Positions 1 through 12,640 of a stretch of DNA of 64,000 nucleotides are shown here, piece by piece. Positions within the stretch are counted from its first letter, which is position 1. Every line of letters starts with the position of its first letter. The stretch is from Diphasiastrum complanatum (taxonomy: Eukaryota; Streptophyta; Lycopodiopsida; Lycopodiales; Lycopodiaceae): NCBI GenBank assembly GCA_029204225.1, contig CM055097.1, positions 37,126,976-37,190,975 of the forward strand, given 5' to 3'. The notes under the pieces were generated by a model. That model made no database searches. It was not told the DNA's origin and saw only the letters and a program-made list of their open reading frames with translations. The position numbers and the translations under genes are program-made.

Positions 1-1228
1 CTCTGCCCGGCCCCTTCCATTGCGTAATGGATTTTTGGACCCTTTTTAAATCAATCCTTTGTTGCCATGAGCACTAAATTTTTTTTGAGACCAATCAGAT
101 GCTGCCACGTGGCAGACGCAGGCAAAATCTGCACTAATTTTTTTTTCAAAAAAAAAGGGGACTATTCTGCATTTTAATTTTTTGAGAAATGGGCAGAATA
201 GTCACCAAAAATCCATTACATTTTTGTTCAAAGCATCGACAAATTCACGTATTACTTAGCATTAGAGGAGTTTTAAATCCAAAAAAGACCCTTGTAAAGA
301 TTCTTTTTATATTTTTTTCTCTAATTTTTCTTACACATGGACCAATCAAAACACTCAATTTGAAATCTAGGTAATGTAACTTTTTGAGTCAAAATTTTGA
401 GTTCACATTAAAAATGGCATAGCTTTGTAGTGGTAAGTCCGATTTCAGCGGTGTTTGGGACATTGGAAAGCGCTCGACGAGTGCTTTCCAATAATATCTT
501 ACATGAGATACTTCTAAGCTACGATTAAAAAGTTATAGCAAGTCAAAGATATTAGTTAAAAATACTGTTATAATTTTATAATTATACAAAAGGGATTTTT
601 GCACGAATTCTTATAAGGTCCTTTTGGAGCTCAAAACTCCCCTAATGTTTTTCAAACTTTTTTTTATCGCTGTGGTTTTTTTCCTCAAATTTGTGGTTCA
701 TTTTTCAGCTAGCCAGTAGGGAAAATTTGTGGCACAATAGGTGTAGTTTAGTTGTCTCTGTGAGCAAGTTTCCATTTTTTTCAGCGCTGGAAATTAGTGG
801 AGTGTTGGATTTTCTTCAAAAAGCTTGGATGCTATTCTCTTCTACAAACTTCTTTGAGTGAATAGGGTGCATTTTGAATTTTTAGCATACTTAATAATCT
901 GCTCTTTCCAATTTTTCTTTCTTTATAAGTTGTTTATGATTGATTCATGTGTATTTGTTGTCCATACTTGTTTGCAAAATGCAAACATTAATGGGTGCAA
1001 ATTTAAGTGATGAATTGGGTTCCTATTGGATCTTGTGTAACTTTTTGGGTGATTTCTAAAAGAGGAAAAGATTTGAAATTTGTGTTTTTAGCATAAATTA
1101 TAGTTGTCTACACCTTAGAATCATGTTGGGAATTTATTTATTAAAGTTTCCTATTTTTTGCAATCATCCATGTTGCACATGCCATGTGTAAAGTGCAAAA
1201 AAAAAAATTCTATTTAAGCAATTAAAAA
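1..1228. other. AT-rich noncoding stretch
   Basis: No open frame here resembles a protein I recognise. The stretch is rich in poly-T and poly-A runs. Positions 261-560 belong to a dispersed repeat listed separately; the rest shows nothing specific. Confidence 0.6.
261..560 (+). repeat. Dispersed repeat, copy 1
   Basis: This stretch matches 8543-8890 in the same orientation. The shared blocks start with ATTAGAGGAGTT, continue through an ACACATGGACCAAT block and reach GGAAAGCGCTC near 465 (near 8813 in copy 2). The two copies differ by indels; copy 2 has about 60 extra bases in the middle. No coding potential is visible. It is probably a fragment of an uncharacterised repeat family. Confidence 0.6.
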
Positions 1229-4200
1229 TTAATGTAGAAAAATATACCAAAAAAGACTAGCAAGGGGTAAGACTGTAATTGATGAAAATAAAACTAAAAT
1301 TATGCCGAAAATGATTAGCCTTGTCATAGAAACTCGTTGACGATAATAAGTCGTAATGATAGATAAAGGTGAGGCACCACGTCCTTGGAGTTTCGCTGCA
1401 AAACCTGCCCAAGATGATAGAAAATCATCGAATTTCTTATGCAGGCACCCATATGTTTCCAAAGCAAAAGGAATAAAGTCTTCTCCAGGAGTGCGATGTG
1501 AATAATCTCGCTCTTTATTTAGAGCTGCATGAGAAGCAGCGGCACCCTGAGTAGTTGAAGCACGGCGAAGGAGGTCAGGCCACGAAGGATCGGCAACAAC
1601 AACATCCCCAAGCGTGCGAATCCCCTCGCGCGAAAGAACAAGATCAACTCGATGCCGAGGCGACTGTGAATCAGACACAGACAAGATGTGGGTCTGCTCC
1701 CGAACACCATGAAAGTCGCAATCATGTGCAATAGATGCCAATACATCACGAATGGAATCATGAGTCGCAGTGCGCTCTCCGCCAGAAGGGCAACGCATGA
1801 GATGAGTGCCAATAGGATCAACATGGTGACCACATGAACATTTTGTCAAACCTGCCAGCATTGGATGAGGGAGACCCAACCTAACCCGAAGAGCGGTGAG
1901 AAAGAACTGTGAAGAAAGGCGCAAGTGTGAAACAACAGGGCGCGCAACAAGCCAAGCAACAACACTCGGGCCTGCACAAGACAGAAGGCGAGCCCGAGTC
2001 TCATCGAAAGGTGAATCATTGAGAAGCTGAGTGAAAGCATGTGAGTGGAAGCGCTCCAAAAGATACTTCTGAAAATGAGCACGTTGATGGCTAAGCAAAG
2101 TCTCAAAGGGAGGCAAAGAAGCTCACACAGGTGCAGGGATGAGATCCTTGGCCGCACGAAGATGTTGTTGGAAAGAAAGAATGTCTGTTTCCACATGAGC
2201 TACTGAATCAAGAAGAATGGGCTTGTTGTCTTGCTGAAACCAAGAAATAAGTGCAGAGGCAACAAAGGGCCCAACTTCCCATAAAAGCAGCTGGAGCAAT
2301 AGAAACTGTGCAAGAAAGACCAACACCTCCGGATGAAGTGGGAAGAGAGACTTGTCGCTTAACGAACTGACCATTGGGAATACGAAAGGATTCTGAACCC
2401 ATCACGTAACCCAGAATATCTTATAAAGAATTATTGAAATCCTATAGCAAAGCCAAAACATCAGGAGAGGGAGGAACACACCGTAGAATATAACTTGGCT
2501 TTTGAGCGAAGCATTGAGTGAGAATCCCTAGAGCAACTTGAGCATTGCCAAGCTTTGGTAGCAAAGTGACAAAGATGTGCGCCCAAAGTGTCCCACAAAG
2601 AGGAAGCCACAAAATCCGAAACAAACAAGAAGGAAAAGTAGTAGAAGAAGCACGCAATGCCCGAAAGTGCGCCAAAGCAAAAAGAACACCACCCAAGGGA
2701 TCACCTTGTCTGATACCATCAGCAAACGAGATAACCGAAACAATACCTGAGCGAGAAGCATGACTGAAATATAGAGGCGCATCCATGGAATAAAAAGAGC
2801 GAACAAACGGGATGAGCTGAGCGAGAGGACCGTGAGCCGCACGAAGTTCTTGGAAAATGGCCCCTCGGGAAACAGAATTGAAAGCATTTTTAACATCCAC
2901 TTGAAGGACAACCCAATCTGGATGAAGATCCAAGGTAGCACCCAATGCATGTATGATTGTCTCGCAACCGCCAAGAGTAGCACAACCAAACTAATGAGGA
3001 AACAGGTGGTCATGAAAATTGTCACGAAGCTGAAAACCAAGAGCCCTAGAAACCAATTTGTATAAAACCTCTCCAACAACAATGGGACGCACTCCACCGC
3101 TAGGCTTATCCAAGGCTATCAAACGAGCAGCACCAAGAATACGAGCAATAGAAAGAGGAATGCCGGCCACATGCTACGGAAGAGCAACCTTGAAAGAGCA
3201 AACCAAACCCGCTAGTAGAGTCATCAGGAGAAAAACAATCACGAAGATGTTCGAAAACCATAGCTCCAAAGTCTGAAGGGTGGCAGCAGAAAGAGTAGCT
3301 GGACTTGTAGGAGCTAGAGCATGAGTTGCACGAGAATACTCACTGACTTGCCCAAGTAAAACACAGTGACGCAACCGACGATGAACAAGGGATATAGAAA
3401 CACCATCCGAAGTCAAATCCCGTTGAGCAGCAAGCGCATGACAACAAAGGAAATGCTCTTCTTGTAGATTGTCCCAATCTCTTGACATAAAGTGACGAAT
3501 CTTGTTGCGAGTTTTCCTATGACCAGCATCACCACCCCAAGGAGGCAGAGGCAAACACCAAAGAGGAAAAAACAAAAAGGCATGCCAAGCTGCAATATCA
3601 AAAGGATTGGAATCCAGATGAGACAAAGGTAAGGACAAAGCTCTCTGGATGTCTAAGCGCAAGGCAAAGGGAATGTGTGCAGAAAGACAAGGATGAGAAA
3701 AACTCAAGTGAAAAGCGATCAGAATATCAAGGGAGCGAATCCAGGTCCAAGCTGAGTTAGGTGGCGAAGTGGGAGCAGGATGAGGTGCAAGGTCGACATT
3801 GGTTATTGCGAGTTGTTGATGAAAAACAGAGCAAGCATTATGATGACGAGAAAAATCGACACCTTGCACATAAAGGCGACCATAGCCTGCACATGGAACA
3901 CGGGGGCGAAAAGAGGAAGAAGGAGAAAGTTGAGAAACTGAAAGAGAGAAAGAAAGCTAGTGGTGAAGATGGGGCGGACAGTATGGCACCACCTGGCCTG
4001 AGGAAACAAGCAAGGAATCTGCAACATCACGATGGGCTTCACGATGCGCGCATGAAGGGGAAGAACTAGAAGGATGCTCTGAAGGGGAAGCAAGTCTCTT
4101 TTCTCCACGTTGAGCAAGAGGATTAAAATATGAGAGTTGCAAAGGATGAGAAGATTCTTGAGGAACCATATCGACAGGTAAAGATCTAGCCACTGCCTCC

Positions 4201-4289
4201 GAAGATTCCAAAAAATTGTATGAAGCTTCCTTGTTGGCCAACAAGACCCTACTACGAATTTGCAAGAGGAAGAAACCAACCATCGCCAA
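1229..4289 (-). pseudogene. Non-LTR retrotransposon ORF, RLE type (RT plus zinc knuckle plus endonuclease), degenerate
   Basis: Four minus-strand segments in different frames line up as one polyprotein. The N-terminal part (4289-3174) holds a low-complexity region and an LPPWGGDAGHRKTR block. The RT core (about 3173-2442) shows DKPSGGVRPI, LQVDVKNAFNSVSR and IRQGDPLGGVLFAL. The thumb region is 2405-2123. The C-terminal segment (2116-1229) carries a C-x-C-x7-H-x4-C zinc knuckle (CSCGHHVDPIGTHLMRC) followed by RVDLVL and DVVVADP, which resemble the PD-(D/E)xK restriction-like endonuclease downstream of RT in R2-like elements. The ADD catalytic motif expected after the RQGDPLGG block cannot be read in any frame near 2580-2620. 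At least three frameshifts make this a dead copy. No poly-A tail or target duplication was found. The family placement follows domain order and is inference. Confidence 0.75.
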
Positions 4290-5240
4290 GTACTCACACT
4301 TGTTAGTGCATTGTCAAATAAATACAACAAGGAGTATCGTCGCCACGACAAGCAAGCTGCTCTTGGAATGTGGTATATCAAACCACGTTCAATGCACCGT
4401 TGTCAGAATTTCTTCAACGATGTGAGGTTTCAAGCGTGAGTTCGAATACCTAAAGAGTTGTTTTTCTTCGTGTGTGATGTGTTGCCTGCGGACTTGACCC
4501 AAAAGGCCATTCCCCTCTCCTTCCAAACTATTCTCACAAGGCTCATCAATGAAATTGGCTGACATCTCCGACTTGTACGGTGTTGGGAGGTCCACAATTG
4601 GCTAGCAGAAAACCAACAACTAACACTGTCAGAAAAACCGTCCAAAATAGTAGAAAAATGTGTCTATAGTGACAAGATTTGCGCCCAATCTGCCTAATAA
4701 TGTGCTCCTCGTTGCTTGGAAAATGTGCCAATAAATCTGCATCAAACCTGCTCACAAAGACATTGTAAAGTGGGCCCAATCTGCTTAAAAATGCACTCTT
4801 TAGAGACTCCATTGGCTGGAACAAAATCGCCCATCTGCCTACCTTCCAATATGCATAAATGTAGAGGCTATGAGTGTTAACCATGCAGCCTATGAACCCG
4901 CTCTGCTAGAAGCGGCCACATTCGCAATGAATTAAGTGATTAATGTTCTATGAACAATCACAAATTATGCATACAAGTGGAAGCAAAGTAGGATACCAAT
5001 GGAGACAAATCTCTATACAAAGAAGGTATGTACTTAAGCAATGCCACTCTCTCTAGTCTCTCCAACCTCTTCAGGCTCTTCCTCCTCTTCAGCATCTTCG
5101 GCTCTCCCTCCTCTCTTCAACAGAAAGAGAGTGCCTATTTATACTAGTAGAGATAGAGAAATCCAAAGGCCAATGGTTCCCAATGTGGAATATCCAAAAG
5201 CCAATAGCCAAGAGCCATGTGTTACATAGGAGTTATAAAA
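4290..5240. other. Noncoding stretch with low-complexity TCC/TCT tract
   Basis: Several short frames run through here, including one on the minus strand (4884-4546) with a hydrophobic segment, but none resembles a known protein. A serine-rich low-complexity tract sits at 5041-5120. It may be the 5' end of the adjacent non-LTR element or an old LTR; neither can be shown. Confidence 0.4.
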
Positions 5241-8200
5241 GCAAATGAAAAGTCTTGGCATTGGACAGCCAAGTGCTAATCTCATCCCTTAGCTTGTTGG
5301 CTTGACTATCTTGAAGTCCAATTAGCCCTTGTTAAGTCTACTTTGGCCTTTTTGGGCCTATTATCCTTATTAGTACTTTGAGGGGTCTGAAGAGGGAGCC
5401 ACTTTCATTTTTAAGGCTAATAGTTCCTTTTAGGCCCAACAAGGCTTACAAAGGCCATTATTATGGACTTTTCAGTGCTTATATATTTAACATAGATGAC
5501 ATTCCACCTAATTAAAGATTTTTGTCCTAAAAAATGAAAACACTTGTTTGATAAGCTTGAATGCTCTGATTTTGCAATTTAAGTAGCTGTGGCTGAGGAT
5601 GCCATGTCAGACAATAGTTGTGACAAAAATGAATTCATGCTAACAGTTGTCCAAAGACAATACTAATAAAGAAAAAAATAATAGCAATCAAATCAAAGAA
5701 AGGAGAGATCTTGAAATCTATGTACTTCTTGCTTTGATATATTTTGTCTTTAATTTATAATACATAGAAATGCTTAAAGTCTTTTACTACTTAAATATTG
5801 AAGGCTAATAGTTTTGAGGTACTTTAACTAGTTCTCTTGTTCTATCGAAGTGAATGATCAAATCGTGAGTCATTATGATAAAAATGCTAATTTGACTTTA
5901 TTCATCTTTGATTTTTAAATGTTTTGAAATCTTATTGACTTTGACTTTAACTTGCAACATTCAAAATTTGTGTATCCATGTAGGTCAATTTCTTCTTATT
6001 CGATTTGACCGTTGTTGTTCAAATTTTTGTTGATGAACGAAAAGAGGGCTTGAAGTGGAATCATTTGTAACAAATGGCTATGGATGTTGGGGTATCTACC
6101 CTTCCAACAATACCAACACTATGGGAATCCCATCAATCTTTGATAGATGAACTAATATGAGACTCAAGAAGTTTGTAATAATACGTCATCCTAATAGTAA
6201 TTCTTTGGAATTAAAATCTTACTATTTATTTGTTAAGTTCGATTTGTCCTAAGAGAATCTTATATGTTTTAGTGTTGATACAAGAGAGTAAAAGTTGATT
6301 TTAATTTTGTAAGATCTTATTGCTTTGACTCTCCATGGTATCAAATGCCATTAAATTATTATTTTGTGGCAACAAGTGTCATGCACATTATCTACAACCA
6401 CTTACCAAGTCCTTCTCAAGGATGTACATGAAGAATACATAATCCATTGTCTTGGATCATAGCAATGGTAAAACAAAGTTCTCTAGCATAAAAAAACATA
6501 GATAAAGTACTACTTTTAATATTGCTAAATACAAATGTACTTAAATTATGCTCTTTTCCATTTTTGACTTCAAATTTGCTTTCATGGTGTGGATGACAAT
6601 GTTAAATATATAGTAGAAGTGTGCCCACAAAAATGAAATACTTTTCTTTCTGTAAGCAAAACACAAAGATGTAGAAATGTCACATCAAAAATTTGGAGAT
6701 GAAATTTGATGGCGAGCTTCAAGATTTGCCAAGATATGATGTCTGTTGGATGCTGCTCATGAAGAATTCATGCTATGTATGTGATTGACATCTAATTAAT
6801 CATATTAAGATCCCACCTAGAATAAATATACTTATCTTTTTAAGCATATGACTTATCGTTTTCATTAAAATTACAATATATAGTGCTTAAGGATCATCAT
6901 TACTTTAAGATCATTGATAGAGAGTCACTAGAAGACATAATGATAGTAACACATTCACTAGTGCATACTCAAAAACTCCCCACTGTGAATATGTAGGTGA
7001 TTCATAGCTAGAAAGTAGCTATTATTCACTAGGTTGAGTAGACAAAGAGTCTTCCATGAACAATGATCGAGGAAGTAGTTTGAAAAACAAAGACTCAATA
7101 GTAAATAGTTCATTAGTGAACTATTAAAAAGTCTAATCAGTATATGAAGTCACTATTGGAGGTAGAGACAAAACAAAAAGAGAGATACCCATTACACTTG
7201 CATGTGATTTAGCAAGGGTATATATGCAACTAATGTCTTGAGCTCAATTGTTTGCTAGTAGTTAAGATGCTTTAACCCTAAATTAGATTTGGTTTGATTA
7301 AGCATTTATAATGGAGATAACATATGCTATAGCTAGTTGTCATCAACCAAAAGCCATTAAAGTAAATACATGTTTGATTAATTTCTTTATTGAATGAAAG
7401 GATGGGGAAATAGATATACAAGGCCTAAAAGATTAAAAAAAAGATACTTTTTGTTGTGTCAACAATGAACTAGAGACCATGAATGTTTCACTTTCTTGAT
7501 ATATATATTGTGATCGTCTTTTGTGGCATTTATAATGATATGTGATTTAACATGTTGATGACATATGCACTTTAAGCAAGTTATTTTACCTATTTACACA
7601 ATTAATGATATGTGAGACAACATGTTAATGACATATGCATGGTAGTTTACTTTGTTGATGTGAACCTTCTCCTAGAATGAAAATGACAATTTGATAGAAA
7701 ACCATATCGCAGAGTTTAGATAAAAGAGATATCCTACTTTTAACAATCAATTTCTATCTCTATCTTCATTAAATTGAATCTCGATCTATACAAACTAGTA
7801 AGGTTGTATCATGACATGACATGTGTACAAACTATTGCCACTTAAAACTCACCAAAATATATGCATTTCAATTTAAAGCACACCTACATTAAACACTTGA
7901 TATGTTATGCTTGATTATCATGAACCATCATTCATTGCTACTGTTGCTTCTAAGGTAAAATCACTTCAAAACTTTATGTTCTCATGCATGATCCAAACTT
8001 TGAAATTTCATATCTTAGTAGACTTTGAACAAATACATTAATAGTTTATTAAGTTTGTGTGTATGTAATGGAGATAGATTGACATGACAAACATTCAATT
8101 GTCTACAAATTCATACTCTCATAAGGAATTAACAAGTCAACATTGATGATGCCAAATATACAAAGCATGTTGCCATGGTGATGAACCATATGGAAATTAT

Positions 8201-8542
8201 CGACGACTAATCCATACTAATTTTCTTGAACCATTCAAATTTTCTTTTAGAAATGAGATTTCATATTACAAATATTGCTACAAAGCTTGAAAGGTGGTTC
8301 AATATCTGAGGCTTCATTGAATGGTTTGCACATGAAGAGGTCTCAACTAGAGGGCATACATGTATGCTACATGGCAACATGAAATTTGTGGCAAGGACTT
8401 GCATGCAAGTGGAGAGGTGGGTAATGGAAAGCAAATAACGGTTTCTATAATTTTGTTACAACAATTGCATTTCTCATAGAAATGCTCATAATACAAACCT
8501 TATCATTATCAGAGATACATTTTTTGTAAAAAAAAACGTTTC
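5241..8542. other. AT-rich stretch without recognisable genes
   Basis: No frame of useful length, RNA gene or intact element was seen. A diverged 36-bp direct repeat (ATGATATGTGA...GACATATGCA) occurs at about 7532-7570 and 7605-7641. The stretch probably consists of decayed repeats. Confidence 0.55.
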
Positions 8543-8890
8543 ATTAGAGGAGTTCTAAATCCAAAAAAGACCCTTTGTGAAGATACTTTTTATATTTTTC
8601 TCAAATTTTGTTTACACATGGACCAATTAGAACACTCAAATTTGAAATCTACGTAACGTAGCTCATTAGAATTGAAAAAAAATAATGCTATAATTTGGCG
8701 CCGGGGGCAGCCCGCAAGCATGACATGTTATTCATAGTATAATATGCAATTATCATCTAAAATAGCATAACCTTTTTACTATAGGTCCGATTGAGACGAA
8801 AATTAAACCGTTGGAAAGCGCTCAATGAGAGTTCTTATACATGCTAATATGGTCCCTTTTTTAATTCTACAAGGTGTAACTTTTTCTACT
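8543..8890 (+). repeat. Dispersed repeat, copy 2
   Basis: Second copy of the repeat at 261-560, same orientation, with an internal insertion that contains a GC-rich stretch around 8695-8715. It ends just upstream of the GA microsatellite. Confidence 0.6.
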
Positions 8891-8951
8891 TTCATCATGA
8901 CAATGATCAGGGATGACATACATACATTATAGAAAGATGAGCACAACAAGC

Positions 8952-9135
<184 letters not shown>

Positions 9136-9294
9136 CATTGCATTGCATAACTTCCACGATGTCATATGAGAGAAGATATTAAGATAGGGACTATCTTCCT
9201 TAACATATGATTAATAAGACTCTTGCTCTATTTTCACTTATTATGAGATCTTATTTAAACATATACTCTACTTGAGGTGCTTAGGCCCATTTTA

Positions 9295-9612
9295 GTATGG
9301 AATGGCCAACTGCAAGCCGAGCTACTTTCCGCTCGACCCTGGACTAAAGCTATCAAAGGAACAATCTCCTCAAACCAAGAAAGAAAGAGAGGAAATGAAG
9401 AAATATCTGTTTCACTCCATCATCGGCTCACTGATGTATGCAATGATCTGCACTCGACTCGACATTGCATATTCAATTAGTTTACTCAGCCAATTCCTAT
9501 CAGATCTAGGTCTAGTCCATTTGAAAGCAATCACAAAAGTCATGAAGTATATCCAAGCAACAAAACATCTCAGCATCTGTTATGGAGGCAACCCGAAAAA
9601 TGCGACACTTTA
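9295..9612 (+). pseudogene. Ty1/copia reverse transcriptase, C-terminal fragment
   Basis: The frame reads a copia RT/RNase H connection: MANCKPSYFPLDPGLKLSKE, then HSIIGSLMYAMICTRLDIAY and HLKAITKVMKYIQATKHL, ending CYGGN. It matches the same region of copia B in this window (about 52860-52590, minus strand), so the two elements are related. Only about 105 codons survive. The RT catalytic core upstream and the RNase H downstream are missing. It ends abruptly where the GCGACA motif region starts. Confidence 0.85.
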
Positions 9613-9990
9613 ACAAATTGAAGGAGAAACACTAAGTGTCGCATATTTTGCATTTATCGCAATTTTCCGAAATGCGACAGTGTCGGCTTTCCCCGAAAAG
9701 CGACACTTTAACTATTCAACAGTTCAACTCTTTGCGACTGTGTCAGTTTTTCCCGAAATGCGACAGTGTCGGCTTTTCTCGAAAAGCGACACTTCAGCAC
9801 AGTTCACCAGTTTAACTATTTTTCAACAGTGTCGACTTTTTCGCACTTTCTCGAAAAATGCGACACTTGCCTTTGGCTTCTTCCTTTCAACTATTTTGAA
9901 GAAGTTAACTTATGTTAAACTGTTATAAAGACACCTTCGCATTTTTTAAGGACAACGTCGACTTTTTCGCAAAATCTTGAAGGTCGTCTA
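9598..9990. repeat. Array of GCGACACT/AGTGTCGC motifs
   Basis: About ten copies of GCGACA or its complement TGTCGC lie within 390 bp. They are separated by short TTTTCCCGAAA and TTTAACT phrases and occur in both orientations. The perfect 11-base palindrome CGACAGTGTCG occurs twice, at 9675-9685 and 9761-9771. No protein is encoded. It may be the leader or U3 of an LTR element. Confidence 0.7.
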
Positions 9991-10443
9991 TTTTCAGCGA
10001 GGAGTGTTCCGGGCGCTTTCCGATTTGCAACTTCCTCGTCCGCGTATGTATGGTTGTCACAAAAGCCAAATACTCCCAAGTACAACGGCTTACCTAATTA
10101 GGTGACAAGCATTTACTGTATAGTTAATACATGGATGAAATCTATAAATAGTTCATCCAGGCACACTCTAAGTGATGCTTCATCTATGAGATGTATGATT
10201 TGAGCCTCCCAGTTACGCCGCCATTTTGGTTGTAACTGAACTTCTCATACTAAATCCATTTTTCAGTAATACCACACACACAAACCATCTCTAGTCTCTT
10301 CGGTGGACTGTACTCTTGTTTTTGTGACTATGAATTAATTTTTAAGATCCTATTGGGCAACTAGAACACTTTAAGCTGTGATTATACTTAGCATGATCCT
10401 TCTATTAGACTGGTTTTGCATTTAGCAGTTTATTGTAACGGGA
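9991..10443 (+). other. Possible LTR fragment with TATA box
   Basis: TCTATAAATAG at about 10141-10151 is a good plant TATA box, followed by a transcript-leader-like stretch. No matching second LTR was found, so assignment as an LTR is tentative. No gene is seen. Confidence 0.35.
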
Positions 10444-10567
10444 GTGTTGTTTCGCAATATTCCTGCTCTCTTCTCCATCGCGATATTCACACTCCCTTGC
10501 CCCATCAACAACATCAACCGAAGGTTTTACTTTCAAATCAGCAACATCAGCAGGTGTAGCTACATAC

Positions 10568-11374
10568 TAGTATATTGGACGTGGCTTCTGTGGTTGTGGA
10601 CAGTCAAAATATTTGTGGCCAGGTTCTTTACAGTTCGAACAAAGAGGTATATATCCAGTCGGCTTTTGTGGTTGAAGTCAGTCAGGCGAGAAATGTCCTG
10701 GGCTCTCCACAATCATTGCAATTGCCTGAAACTGGTTTTCGCGAATTGGTGGACTTCGTTACTGGACCAACAAACTTTGGTGGATTGTGTCTTTTCGGTG
10801 TGAACTTTGTTTTGCCTTGTTGGGTTAGTGTTGTAGTACCTTGAACATAATTAGTAGTCGCATCATCTTGAAATATAAAGAGCACTTCTTGAGAAGGATC
10901 TTCAACATACTTTACGTTCACAGATTTGCAATCTTCTTTAGAATGTCTAGATGTACCGCACTTCGTACACCAAATTCCTGAGTTTGAAGAAGAAGCTTTC
11001 GGTCTTTTGTCTGCAACTTCTAAAATTTGAACTTTCAAGTCGTTAAACTTCTTATTAAAATCAACCATATTACTTTTCCAGAGCTTTTCAACTTTAGAAG
11101 TTGCAGCCTTGTCCTCAGTACTTTTGTTGTCTTTTTTTCGTTTGGACTTTCATTTCTTTCTTCGATCTTCATCATCAGTTTCAGTGTCTAATGAATCATT
11201 GGAATCAGATTTGGAACTGGAAGAATTTGAACTGGACTCAGATTCAGATTCATCTTCACCACCGCTAGAGTCATGCTTAGACTTTCGAATTCGTTTGCTA
11301 GAACATCTTTTGCGTGCTAACTTTAAAGTCTCATAGTTCTCAACGCTTGCTATAACTGTTGATAAAGAAGTCAT
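10568..11374 (-). pseudogene. LTR-retrotransposon gag with three CCHC zinc knuckles, degenerate
   Basis: Read on the minus strand from an ATG at 11374-11372. The frame gives a short helical start, an acidic Ser/Glu/Asp-rich stretch (about 11300-11170), a lysine-rich patch broken by one stop near 11150, then three nucleic-acid-binding knuckles. Knuckle 1 is CTKCGTSRHSKEDC (intact CX2CX4HX4C). Knuckle 2 starts CNDCGEP and needs a frameshift near 10690; its last Cys codon is TGA. Knuckle 3 is CSNCKEPGHKYFDC (intact). The frame ends at 10568. The knuckles would bind element RNA in a capsid-like particle. No pol follows downstream, so the element is truncated. Copia or gypsy origin cannot be decided. 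Confidence 0.65.
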
Positions 11375-11589
11375 ATCTCCTTGTCTGCAGTATCAATCAA
11401 CTTTTGGTGGTAAACCTGCCAAAACCACTCGACCTGCATCGCGACATGGTACACTCCAATTAGATTCTTTATTTTCGTGTGTACCTTCGAAGAGATTCTT
11501 TACTCTTCTTCTGCACATTGTTGAGTCGTCCGAATGAATAACACTAAACTAGTTCATTGTATAGTATTTAATGTCAAACCCCAAGAGGA

Positions 11590-11965
11590 TCTTTCACTAT
11601 AGGCAGTTGATTTTGTTGTTCTTAATGCATGTTGGAGGCTACCCTAGTGCTACTAAGATACTCCCCATTGGTCGTGGACAACCATGGAGGAAGGAGGGTG
11701 CTGGATCAGAATTCAACAGGCAATAAAACCTTGGGAGAAAAGCTGAGAAGGAAGAACAATGGAGATGGCCATGGAGGAGGCCGTGAGGCAGCGAGAGCAC
11801 TTGCGCATAGCCAGCAAGGAAGGGCACATAGTGTCTTGTAGGGGATCGCGTCTATAGGGGCAGCAGGTCATCGTGTCACTTGATTCTGAATTGTTGGAAT
11901 AAAGACTGCACAGATCAATGGCATAGAGTGCATATTGGAGGGAGAAGGTGGACATTCATTTGGCA
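11590..11965. repeat. 380-bp direct repeat, unit 1
   Basis: Matches 12268-12640 in the same orientation at roughly 80 percent by eye, with a period of about 680 bp. Shared landmarks are TTTCACTATAG at the start, AAAACCTTGGGAGAAAAG and GACTGCACAGATC near the end. Short open frames of 61-70 codons inside both units are not conserved in length and look accidental. Confidence 0.75.
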
Positions 11966-12267
11966 CAATGGGGCTTGCAAGAGATTTGCAAAGAGCAGTG
12001 ACAGAGAGCCATGGCAATTTATAGAGTCATATTTGGTGGAAAACTGAAAAAATTTGAGAAATTTCTGGTTTCGTGGGGTGTTGACAGTTTGGAACTAAAC
12101 CAGCTTATTTGCAGTCAATACTGCATCAATTGGAGAGATGTAAATTGCACTAGAAAGCTTAAGGTAGGGTGACCTCAGACTGACAAAGAGCTGCAAGAAG
12201 AAATCTCAGGAAGAGATTTACAAACATTCTTCTTTGAGCTAGGGTTTCTAAGTGAAAAACTTTGGAT

Positions 12268-12640
12268 TTTTCACTATAGACAGCTAATTTTGTTGTTGTA
12301 AATGCATATTGGAGGGCGCCCTAGTGCTAGTAAAATACTCCCCAGTGGCCATAAACAGCCATGGTGAAAGGAGACCGCTGGATCAGAATTCAGCAGGCAG
12401 TAAAACCTTGGGAGAAAAGTTGAGAAGGAAGCAAAATGGAGATGGTCGTGGAGGAGGCCATGAGGCGGTGAGAGCACTCGCGCACAACCAATAAGGAAGG
12501 GCACGTAGTGTCTTGTAGAAAATCGCGTCTGTAAGGGCAGCTAGTCAACGCGCCACTTGATTTCAAATCGTTGGATCAAAGACTGCACAGATCGATGGCA
12601 TAGAGTGCATATTAGAGGAAGAATGTGGACCATAAAATTT
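12268..12640. repeat. 380-bp direct repeat, unit 2
   Basis: Second copy of the repeat at 11590-11965. The 300 bp between the two units does not repeat. The pair could be remnants of LTRs or of a duplicated untranslated region. Confidence 0.75.

Noticed and set aside
2545-3276. Plus-strand frames with basic, Lys-rich products
   Set aside because: They are complements of the minus-strand reverse transcriptase of the non-LTR element.
4546-4884. Minus-strand frame of 112 codons with a hydrophobic, membrane-like segment
   Set aside because: No resemblance to a known protein, no homologue in the window, and it overlaps other short frames equally likely by chance.
8695-8715. TTTGGCGCCGGGGGC, resembling the gypsy primer site
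   Set aside because: Matches only the first 8-9 bases of TGGCGCCGTTGCC and has no LTR end before it.
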